From assembly GCA_023252065.1 (NCBI GenBank), contig JAHEXO010000072.1, forward strand, positions 1 through 5,245: 5,245 nucleotides of DNA, in the 5' to 3' direction. Of the stretch, positions 1-5,245 are shown piece after piece. The notes under the pieces are model-generated. The model saw only the letters and a list, made by a program, of their open reading frames with translations, did not search any database and was not told the DNA's origin. The stretch is from Nocardioides sp. (lineage in GTDB: Bacteria; Actinomycetota; Actinomycetes; Propionibacteriales; Nocardioidaceae). How positions within the stretch are numbered: position 1 is the stretch's first letter; each line of letters opens with the position of its first letter. Made by a program: the position numbers and the translations under genes.

Positions 1-2
1 CT

Positions 3-197
3 ATGCAGAGCGCCCACCTGCTCGACGACGTGGCCCGCAGCGGCCTCCCGATCTCGGTAGCGGTCGGCCTCGGGGTCACCGTGCGACCCGGCGCCGACAT
101 CTCGGGCGTGCCGGACCCGCTCCCGCTGAGCCTGATCCTGGCCGACCACCGCGCCGGCGCCTCGAGCCTCTTCGTCTACCCCTGGTGCGCCAGCTGA
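3..197 (+). CDS. Unrecognised protein, C-terminal part (5' end outside window)
   Basis: The frame is open from the left edge and ends at TGA 195-197. An ATG lies at 3-5, but no ribosome site can be judged because only two bases precede it. I think this is the tail of a longer gene and not a 64-residue protein. Almost every codon ends in G or C, as in real genes of this genome, and no competing frame is convincing here. The visible residues are a mix of short hydrophobic stretches (for example ISVAVGLGVTV and LPLSLILAD) ending in FVYPWCAS. They look like a compact alpha/beta domain and not a membrane anchor. I do not recognise the family and assign no function. The gene converges on the oxidoreductase-TPR gene, with about 90 bases between the two stop codons. 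Confidence 0.5.
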   Translation: MQSAHLLDDVARSGLPISVAVGLGVTVRPGADISGVPDPLPLSLILADHRAGASSLFVYPWCAS

Positions 198-204
198 GCG
201 TCCC

Positions 205-230
205 GCCACCGCCGTGGTGGCCGTCCCGTT
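205..230 (+). terminator. Weak candidate intrinsic terminator
   Basis: GCCACC (205-210) pairs with GGTGGC (216-221) around a five-base loop, eight bases after the TGA of the upstream gene. It is followed by a pyrimidine-rich stretch with only a short T run (229-231). The position in a convergent gap is right for a terminator. The six-pair stem and poor T tract make this tentative, and GC-rich actinobacterial DNA gives such hairpins by chance. Confidence 0.3.
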
Positions 231-285
231 TCCCCGAGCGAGGGCGGCCCCACGGCGGCTTCGCGTCCCGGGAGCGGACGGAGGC

Positions 286-3087
286 TCAGGCCGGGACGGT
301 CACGGCGGACAGCGCCGTGCGGCGCCGCCCGTCGAGCGGTGAGGTACGCCGGTCCAGCCGGCCGTCGAGCAGCGCCAGGGCGCGCTCGGCCTGCCCGTCG
401 CTGACCAGGCAGAACAACAGGGTCTCCTCGACGATCTCGCGCTGCGCGGCGGAGCCGCCGACCCGCGGGAGCCCGGGCAGCACGACGCCGAGCAGGGCAG
501 CCGCGCGGCTCCAGTCCTGCTCGCCCGCGGCCAGCAACGCGTCACACACGGTGACCACCGTGGTCCGGATCGTCAGGTCGGACGAGCCCTCGCAGTGGGT
601 CCGCAGCCGGGCCAGCCGCGACAGGTCGCCGGCAGCTGCCAGCGCGAGCGCCGCGTGCAGAGCCACGAACGGCGTCTCGGGCCGGTCGACCAGGGCAGCA
701 CCGGCCGCCTCGAGCACGCACTCGACCGGGGGTGGTGCGCTCTCGCCGGGGAACGCCGCGGTGCCGGCGGCGGCGTCCCAGCCCGAGGTGGTGACGGTCC
801 ACCGCCACAGCAGGGAGGCCGAGTCGATCAGGGCGCGCACGCCGGTGACCGCCGGAGGCGCGAGCTGGGTGTAGTAGCGCTGACGCACGGCCTCCGTGTC
901 GCCGAGGGCGAGCTCGTGCAGCGCGGCGTGCCACGAGAAGTGCGCACGATGGCTGGCGCCCCGCCCGCTCTCGGCGACCCAGTGGTCGAGCCAGGTCCGC
1001 CCCGCGTCGTGCTTGCCGGTCTCGTAGAGCACATGCGTCTGCGCGTGTACGGCGTGCCCGGAGGTCGGCTCGCACTCGAGGGCGCTCTCGGCGAGGAGTC
1101 CGGCGTCGTCGAAGCGGGACTGGTCCTGGCGGGTGAAGGCGAGCAGGGAGATGTACCACCAGTGGTCGCCGTAGGCCGGCGCCAGACCCTCGACCAGCTC
1201 CCAGGCCTCCTGCTGGATGTCGGTCACTCCCGAGAAGGCGATCGTCGGCACAGCGGCGGACACGGCGAGCACGTCGCGCGGGTGCTGGGCGATGTGGTTC
1301 ATCAGCGCGGTGGCGCCGGAGCGGCGTACGTCTCCGACCCGTCGGCCGACCACGTCGACCAGGCTGCGCTCGCGCTCGTCGGCGCGGGTGCGGGCCGCCT
1401 GATGGGCGGCCTCCAGGCAGGCGCCCACGTCGACGGCGGCGCCGGCCTCGTGACCGAGCATGGCCAGCGCGGCGTGACCGGCCGCGAAGCCGGGGTCGAG
1501 GTCGACGGCCTCGAGCAGCTTCTCCTCGGCGCCCGACTGCAGGCGCATCAGGCGTTCGAGCCCGGCGTTGTACGCCGCTGCCGCCTCCGCGGTCGTGGAG
1601 AGCGGCAGACCGAGCGGGTCGCGCGGGCGCGCCACCGGGTGGTGGCCGCCGACCAGCCGGCCGTCCGCCAGCCGGCGCGGCAGCGGCGACACCTGGTCGA
1701 GCACGGCGACCGCGAGGTGGCCGGCCTGGGTGCGGATCTCGGGGATCGCTGTCGACTCGAGGAGCTCGCCACGGCGTAGCGAGCCCAGGGTCCACACCGG
1801 CGCCTCGGTCGAGCCGGCGGAGTCGACGAGCCGACCGGCGTCGGTGACCAGCCCCATCCCGGCGGTGGCGAGCCGTGCTGCTGCGACGCCGCCGTGTGGA
1901 GTCAGCAGGTCGGCGTAGAGCGGGTCGCCGGGGTCGACGGCCACGTTGCGACCGGTGCAGTTGACGACCCAGCCGACCTCACGCACCGTGCCGTCGGACA
2001 ACGTCACCCGGAGCCCGCCGCGACTGAGCGGCTCCGCGTCGACGACCACTCCGGCCGACCGGGTGACGACGCCACCCCGCTCGAGGGCGGCGACCACGTC
2101 GGCCGACTCCGGCGGCATGCGGTGTCGGACCCGGCCCCACGCACCTGCGTCGTGGCGCAGGAACTCCTCGCGGTCCTGCTCCCCCAGCCGCTGCCACAGC
2201 GGCTGGACGACGGCCCGCAGCCCGTCGACGGCCGGACGCCAGTCGCCGGTCGCACGCTCCACGCGGCCGACGTGCTCGAGCACCCGCAGGCGGTAGTCCT
2301 CGATCGTCGAGCCCCAGTCATCGATCTCGGGGATCGCCGCCAGCCGCGGCTCGTCGGCATGGCGGGCCGGCAGGGCGCCGTGTCGGGAGATCGCGTGCAG
2401 ACGACGCTCGGCCCGCCGGCCCGGGTGGGTCAGGGACAGCACGACGTCGACCATGGTCAGCCCGGTGCCGACCAGGAGGACGTCGGGTGGCCCCGCCTGG
2501 TCGCGGCGTACGACGTCGAGCGCGCCGGGGGCCCACGGGTCGCGCACCAGGAACGCGGAGTCGCGCAACGGCTGCGGAGCCCAGCCGACACCCGCATCGC
2601 GCTCGCCGGTGGCTACCACCACGGCGTCGGCGTGGAGGACCTGGCCGTCGTCGAGGCTCACCCGCAGTGTCTCGCCGTCACGGCGCAGCCCGGTGGCTCG
2701 CGCCCGGTGGTGTCGCAGGTCGAGCGGCACGTCGGGGGTGAAGGTCTGGGCCAGCGTCTCCTCGAGGTAGCGCCCCCACTCGGCCCGCGGCGCGAACGCA
2801 CCAGGCTCCGGGGCCAGCGCGGGATGGCGACGGGCCCGCCACGCGACGAAGTGAGTGGGGTCCTCGGGCAGCGCGCTCATCCCTTGCGCCGGCACGTTGA
2901 GCAGGTGCTGCAGGTCGACCGTGCCGAACGCCGTCCCCCGTCCGGGATAAGGCGTCGGGTCGACGAGGACGACGTCGAGCGGGGTACCCCGGCGACAGGC
3001 CGTCCGGCCGAGGTGGAGAGCGCTGAGCGTCCCCGCGGCGCCCGCACCGATCACGACGATGCGCGGCGTACGTCGGGCCTCGGGCAT
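286..3087 (-). CDS. FAD/NAD(P)-binding oxidoreductase fused to TTC38-like TPR protein
   Basis: A 933-residue protein with two parts. Residues 8-460 resemble the uncharacterised YdhS-type NAD(P)/FAD-binding proteins (NAD_binding_9 / COG4529 type). Seen are the dinucleotide motif GAGAAG at 14-19, an acidic residue ending strand 2 (D43), the family-typical PGRGTAFG at 48-55, LNVPA at 63-67, VVVATG at 156-161, a second nucleotide motif VGTGLTMVD at 206-214, and VVNCTGR at 374-380. Residues about 488-930 resemble TTC38-family tetratricopeptide proteins. This part opens with RDPLGLPLSTT (489-499) and AYNAGLERL, then a helical repeat AVDLDPGFAAGHAALA (527-542), and a His-rich stretch near 678-724. 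Residues 466-488 look like the linker. The ATG at 3087-3085 is chosen for its strong Shine-Dalgarno and the immediate nucleotide-fold start. No signal peptide or membrane segment is seen, so it is probably cytosolic. The substrate is unknown. It is transcribed divergently from the spermidine synthase-like gene. Domain assignments rest on motif recognition, not a database search. Confidence 0.9.
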   Translation of the reverse strand: MPEARRTPRIVVIGAGAAGTLSALHLGRTACRRGTPLDVVLVDPTPYPGRGTAFGTVDLQHLLNVPAQGMSALPEDPTHFVAWRARRHPALAPEPGAFAPRAEWGRYLEETLAQTFTPDVPLDLRHHRARATGLRRDGETLRVSLDDGQVLHADAVVVATGERDAGVGWAPQPLRDSAFLVRDPWAPGALDVVRRDQAGPPDVLLVGTGLTMVDVVLSLTHPGRRAERRLHAISRHGALPARHADEPRLAAIPEIDDWGSTIEDYRLRVLEHVGRVERATGDWRPAVDGLRAVVQPLWQRLGEQDREEFLRHDAGAWGRVRHRMPPESADVVAALERGGVVTRSAGVVVDAEPLSRGGLRVTLSDGTVREVGWVVNCTGRNVAVDPGDPLYADLLTPHGGVAAARLATAGMGLVTDAGRLVDSAGSTEAPVWTLGSLRRGELLESTAIPEIRTQAGHLAVAVLDQVSPLPRRLADGRLVGGHHPVARPRDPLGLPLSTTAEAAAAYNAGLERLMRLQSGAEEKLLEAVDLDPGFAAGHAALAMLGHEAGAAVDVGACLEAAHQAARTRADERERSLVDVVGRRVGDVRRSGATALMNHIAQHPRDVLAVSAAVPTIAFSGVTDIQQEAWELVEGLAPAYGDHWWYISLLAFTRQDQSRFDDAGLLAESALECEPTSGHAVHAQTHVLYETGKHDAGRTWLDHWVAESGRGASHRAHFSWHAALHELALGDTEAVRQRYYTQLAPPAVTGVRALIDSASLLWRWTVTTSGWDAAAGTAAFPGESAPPPVECVLEAAGAALVDRPETPFVALHAALALAAAGDLSRLARLRTHCEGSSDLTIRTTVVTVCDALLAAGEQDWSRAAALLGVVLPGLPRVGGSAAQREIVEETLLFCLVSDGQAERALALLDGRLDRRTSPLDGRRRTALSAVTVPA

Positions 3088-3090
3088 GCG

Positions 3091-3098
3091 TCCTCCTT
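3091..3098 (-). promoter_or_regulatory. Shine-Dalgarno of the oxidoreductase-TPR gene
   Basis: On the minus strand the sequence reads AAGGAGGA, then CGC and ATG. The anti-Shine-Dalgarno match is near perfect, with a short spacer of about four bases after the GGAGG core. It fixes the start codon at 3087 and contrasts with the two plus-strand genes, which have no good ribosome site. Confidence 0.8.
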
Positions 3099-3141
3099 CG
3101 CGCAGTTCGGGGCCGGTCCTGGCCGGCGATCATTCTCGACT

Positions 3142-3171
3142 GTATTACTCCACTTAAGCACTCCGGGCCAA
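3142..3171 (-). promoter_or_regulatory. Candidate sigma-70-type promoter for the oxidoreductase-TPR gene
   Basis: Minus strand: TTGGCC (3171-3166) as -35, an 18-base spacer, and TAATAC (3147-3142) as -10. This lies in the only AT-richer patch of the intergenic region. It would give a leader of about 45-50 bases ending in the strong Shine-Dalgarno. The same patch read on the plus strand gives TGTATTAC (3141-3148), a weaker alternative -10 for the divergent gene. Confidence 0.45.
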
Positions 3172-3186
3172 GTCGGCGCGCCGACT
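3171..3186. repeat. Perfect 16-base palindrome in the divergent promoter region
   Basis: AGTCGGCGCGCCGACT is its own reverse complement over all 16 bases. It touches the candidate -35 of the minus-strand promoter and the candidate -10 of the plus-strand promoter, where a dimeric repressor or activator could affect both genes. No regulator gene is visible in the window, so the binding protein is unknown. Short palindromes are easier to find in GC-rich DNA, so operator function is an inference. Confidence 0.45.
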
Positions 3187-3191
3187 AGCGT
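3186..3191 (+). promoter_or_regulatory. Candidate leaderless -10 of the spermidine synthase-like gene
   Basis: TAGCGT matches the actinobacterial -10 pattern TANNNT and lies six bases before the ATG at 3198, so transcription would begin at or next to the start codon. No purine-rich ribosome site precedes that ATG, which agrees with leaderless translation. No clear -35 is visible. The decamer GCCGACTAGC (3180-3189) recurs in front of fumC. Confidence 0.5.
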
Positions 3192-3197
3192 GTGGTC

Positions 3198-3953
3198 ATG
3201 GAGTACGTCGAGGTGGCGCGGGCCGAGTCCGAGCGCGGTGAGCTGCTGCTGCGGGAGCGTACGCCGGACCGCGGCGGATCGCCCGTCCTCGAGCTCCGGG
3301 CCAACGGCGTCTTCGTCATGGACAGCCACGAGCACGCCTCCGAGCAGGCGCTGGCCGATGCCGCGCTCGCCCTGGTCGAGCACCCCAGACGGGTGCTGAT
3401 CGGCGGCCTGGGCCTCGGCTTCACCCTCGACCGGGTGCTCGGCGACCGCCGGGTCGAGCAGTGCGTGGTGGTCGAGATCGAGCCGGCCCTCGTGGACTGG
3501 ATGCGCGACGCCACGATCCCCCACGGCCCTCGCCTGCTCGCCGACAGCCGGGTCCGGCCGGTCGTCGCCGACGTCGCCGTGGCTCTCGCCGAGGCCGCCC
3601 CCGCGTCGTACGACGTGGTGCTGCTCGACGTGGACAACGGCCCGGGCCACCTGGTGCACGACACCAACGCCGACCTCTACGCCACGCCGTTCCTGAAGGC
3701 GGTCCACGACCGGCTCGCACCCGGTGGCGCGGTCGCGCTGTGGTCGGCCGCCCGCCCCCCCGAGCTCCTCGACACCTTGGCCGAGGTCTTCGGCCAGGTC
3801 GACGAGATCGCCTACGAGGTGCGGCTCCAGGACCGCGACGTCCACTACTGGCTCTACGCCGGCCGCCGCCCTCCCGCTCGACCAGCCGATCAGCCCGACC
3901 ATGAGCCCGACCTTGAGCCCGACCATGAGCCCACCCCTCACGCAGCCGACTAG
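3198..3953 (+). CDS. Spermidine synthase-like SAM-fold protein
   Basis: A 251-residue protein of the spermidine/spermine synthase-like branch of the SAM-dependent methyltransferase fold. The glycine-rich loop VLIGGLGLG is at 66-74, the acidic strand-2 motif VVEIEP at 91-96, and [14 protein letters not shown] at 138-151, whose D144 aligns with the conserved catalytic-site aspartate of spermidine synthases. [18 protein letters not shown] (165-182) follows the usual late strand. The N-terminal part is short, and the segment [18 protein letters not shown] (33-50) occupies the place of the polyamine-site LDGxxQ...YHE motifs without matching them. True aminopropyl transfer is therefore doubtful and the substrate is unknown. 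Residues after about 226 form a proline- and acid-rich tail with DHEP/DLEP repeats. I chose ATG 3198 over GTG 3192 for its spacing to the TAGCGT box. The stop TAG (3951-3953) is 10 bases before fumC, so an operon is possible. Confidence 0.85.
   Translation: MEYVEVARAESERGELLLRERTPDRGGSPVLELRANGVFVMDSHEHASEQALADAALALVEHPRRVLIGGLGLGFTLDRVLGDRRVEQCVVVEIEPALVDWMRDATIPHGPRLLADSRVRPVVADVAVALAEAAPASYDVVLLDVDNGPGHLVHDTNADLYATPFLKAVHDRLAPGGAVALWSAARPPELLDTLAEVFGQVDEIAYEVRLQDRDVHYWLYAGRRPPARPADQPDHEPDLEPDHEPTPHAAD
3897..3932 (+). repeat. Three tandem 12-base repeats in the 3' end of the spermidine synthase-like gene
   Basis: The unit GACCATGAGCCC occurs three times in a row, the middle copy differing by one base (CTT for CAT). 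It encodes [12 protein letters not shown] in the acidic tail (residues 234-245). The 12-base period keeps the reading frame, so copy-number change would only lengthen or shorten the tail. In the fumC frame the same repeat reads [12 protein letters not shown] and is open into fumC. Confidence 0.85.
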
Positions 3954-3956
3954 CCT
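3951..3956 (+). promoter_or_regulatory. Candidate leaderless -10 of fumC overlapping the upstream stop codon
   Basis: TAGCCT fits TANNNT and lies seven bases before the fumC ATG at 3964; its TAG is also the stop codon of the preceding gene. It sits in the same decamer, GCCGACTAGC (3945-3954), as the box before position 3198. The ribosome site before fumC is poor (only CGGGA), so either leaderless initiation or coupling to upstream translation would explain its expression. No -35 is evident. Confidence 0.4.
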
Positions 3957-3963
3957 CGGGAAC

Positions 3964-5245
3964 ATGAGCCCTGCCGGCCGCTCCTCCCCGACTCGCACCG
4001 AGCACGACTCGATGGGAGAGGTGGAGGTGCCGGCCGACGCCCTGTGGCGGGCGCAGACCCAGCGAGCGATCGACAACTTCCCGATCAGCGGGCAGCCGCT
4101 GCCGGCCGCGCTCGTCCACGCCCTGGCCCGGATCAAGGCGGCCGCGGCCCGGGCCAACGCCGAGCTGGGGGTGGTCTCGACCGAGCAGCGCGACGCGATC
4201 GTGGCCGCGGTGGCCGAGATCGTGGAGGGCCGGCACGACGACCAGTTCCCGATCGACGTCTTCCAGACCGGCTCGGGCACCAGCACCAACATGAACGTCA
4301 ACGAGGTCATCTCCTCGCTGACCGCGCGCGCCGGGGTCGAGTGCCATCCCAACGACGTCGTCAACGCCAGCCAGTCGTCCAACGACACGTTCCCGAGCGC
4401 GATCCACGTCGCCGCGGTCGACGAGCTCCACGCCCTGGACGAGGCGCAGGCGGAGCTCCACGACGCCCTCGCCCGGAAGTCGCACGACTACCGCACCGCG
4501 GTGAAGTCGGGCCGCACCCATCTGATGGACGCCACTCCGGTCACGCTCGGGCAGGAGCTCGGTGGCTACGCCCGCACCGTCGCCATCGCCCGCAGCCGGG
4601 TCGCGGCGACCCTGCGCCGCGTGCGCGAGCTGGCCCTGGGCGGCACCGCCGTCGGCACCGGCATCAACACGCTCCCGGACTTCGCAGCGAAGGCGATCGA
4701 CCACCTCAACGCCGACACCGACGGCGAGTTCACCGAGGCCGAGAACCACTTCGAGGCGCAGGGCACCCAGGACTCCCTGGTCGAGCTCAGCGGCGCCCTG
4801 AAGACCTACGCCGTCGGCCTGGTGAAGATCTGCAACGACCTGCGCTGGATGGGCTCGGGCCCGACCGCCGGCCTCGCCGAGATCCACCTGCAGGACCTCC
4901 AGCCCGGGTCGAGCATCATGCCCGGCAAGGTGAACCCGGTGATCCCGGAGGCGACGCTCCAGGTCTGTGCGCAGGTGATCGGCAACGACACCGCGATCAC
5001 CTTCGCCGGCGCCAGCGGGAGCTTCGAGCTCAACGTGATGCTCCCCGTGCTCGCCCGCAACCTGCTCGAGTCCATCGCCCTCCTCACCAGCGCCAGCCGG
5101 CTGCTGGCCGAGTGCGTGGCCGGCCTCACCGCCGACCTCGAGCGGATGCGCGCCTACGCGGAGTCGTCACCCAGCATCGTGACCCCGCTCAACGGCTACG
5201 TCGGCTACGAGGCTGCAGCCGCGATCGCCAAGCAGGCCCTGGCCA
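3964..5245 (+). CDS. fumC: Class II fumarate hydratase, 3' end outside window
   Basis: Reversibly hydrates fumarate to L-malate in the TCA cycle; class II enzymes are cytosolic, iron-independent homotetramers. The window holds 427 codons with no stop, against roughly 460-470 for the family, so about 40 C-terminal residues are missing. Visible landmarks: [16 protein letters not shown] at the N terminus, [14 protein letters not shown] at 101-114, [13 protein letters not shown] from 136, [12 protein letters not shown] with the catalytic-pocket H186, the fumarase/aspartase signature [11 protein letters not shown] at 315-325 with the SS-loop serine S317, and [10 protein letters not shown] at 406-415. 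Histidine in GRTH, where aspartases have glutamine, and glycine in IMPGK, where aspartases usually have alanine, favour fumarase over aspartate ammonia-lyase. ATG 3964 gives a normal-length N terminus. In-frame ATGs at 3901 and 3925 are open into the gene but would add a repetitive, unconserved extension. It lies 10 bases after the spermidine synthase-like gene. Confidence 0.95.
   Translation, partial: MSPAGRSSPTRTEHDSMGEVEVPADALWRAQTQRAIDNFPISGQPLPAALVHALARIKAAAARANAELGVVSTEQRDAIVAAVAEIVEGRHDDQFPIDVFQTGSGTSTNMNVNEVISSLTARAGVECHPNDVVNASQSSNDTFPSAIHVAAVDELHALDEAQAELHDALARKSHDYRTAVKSGRTHLMDATPVTLGQELGGYARTVAIARSRVAATLRRVRELALGGTAVGTGINTLPDFAAKAIDHLNADTDGEFTEAENHFEAQGTQDSLVELSGALKTYAVGLVKICNDLRWMGSGPTAGLAEIHLQDLQPGSSIMPGKVNPVIPEATLQVCAQVIGNDTAITFAGASGSFELNVMLPVLARNLLESIALLTSASRLLAECVAGLTADLERMRAYAESSPSIVTPLNGYVGYEAAAAIAKQALA

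Noticed and set aside
222..299. Distant inverted repeat CCGTCCCG / CGGGACGG and a small hairpin at 264-280 as a terminator for the minus-strand gene
   Set aside because: Stems are short, the first pair is about 60 bases apart and one arm lies inside the coding region, and no T run follows on the minus strand. Chance pairing is likely in this base composition.
595..1779. 394-codon plus-strand open frame opposite the TPR half
   Set aside because: Antisense shadow of the TPR coding region, with no plausible ribosome site or family resemblance.
542..1795. 417-codon minus-strand open frame overlapping the TPR half in another frame
   Set aside because: The translation is arginine- and proline-rich, typical of a frame-shifted reading of GC-rich code; the fused frame gives a normal helical protein instead.
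1894..3399. 501-codon plus-strand open frame opposite the oxidoreductase gene
   Set aside because: It is antisense to a gene with clear motifs, runs across the promoter region and into the spermidine synthase-like gene in the wrong frame, and its translation is low-complexity R/G/V/D-rich. Such shadows are expected in very GC-rich DNA.
4012..4014. Internal ATG of fumC as the true start
   Set aside because: The residues just before it (EHDS before MG) are conserved in class II fumarases, so the start must lie upstream, at 3964 or earlier.
3421..4887. 488-codon minus-strand open frame opposite the spermidine synthase-like gene and fumC
   Set aside because: It overlaps two genes recognised by conserved motifs on the other strand, and its product is repetitive (GVGVE, RRR runs) with no recognisable domain.

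Overview
This is a GC-rich window with third codon positions almost all G or C. It fits a high-GC actinobacterium, and promoter and protein style suggest the Nocardioidaceae, though that placement is an impression and not a measurement. It reads as ordinary chromosome. I see no RNA genes, insertion sequences, CRISPR repeats or phage genes.

Layout: (1) Positions 3-197 hold the end of an unrecognised plus-strand gene whose beginning probably lies before the window. (2) A convergent gap of about 90 bases (198-285) contains one weak candidate terminator hairpin. (3) Positions 286-3087, minus strand, hold a 933-codon gene that is the most notable item here. Its N-terminal half is a YdhS-like FAD/NAD(P)-binding oxidoreductase, and its C-terminal half looks like a TTC38-type tetratricopeptide-repeat protein, joined in one uninterrupted frame. 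(4) A divergent intergenic region (3088-3197) carries a strong Shine-Dalgarno and a plausible promoter for the minus-strand gene, a perfect 16-base palindrome, and a -10-like TAGCGT placed six bases before the start codon of the plus-strand gene, as in leaderless transcripts. (5) Positions 3198-3953, plus strand, encode a spermidine synthase-like protein that retains the SAM-type nucleotide fold but apparently not the usual polyamine-site motifs, and that ends in a short repeated acidic, proline-rich tail. (6) From 3964 to the window's end runs class II fumarate hydratase (fumC), lacking only about its last 40 codons. Because it has no stop within the window it could be missed by a simple ORF scan.

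The spermidine synthase-like gene and fumC are 10 bases apart and may be co-transcribed. However, fumC is also preceded by the same decamer (GCCGACTAGC) found in front of the upstream gene, again at leaderless-promoter spacing, so it may have its own start site. Apart from the central fumarase reaction of the TCA cycle, no pathway links the three genes clearly. The physiological roles of the fusion protein and of the spermidine synthase homologue remain unknown.
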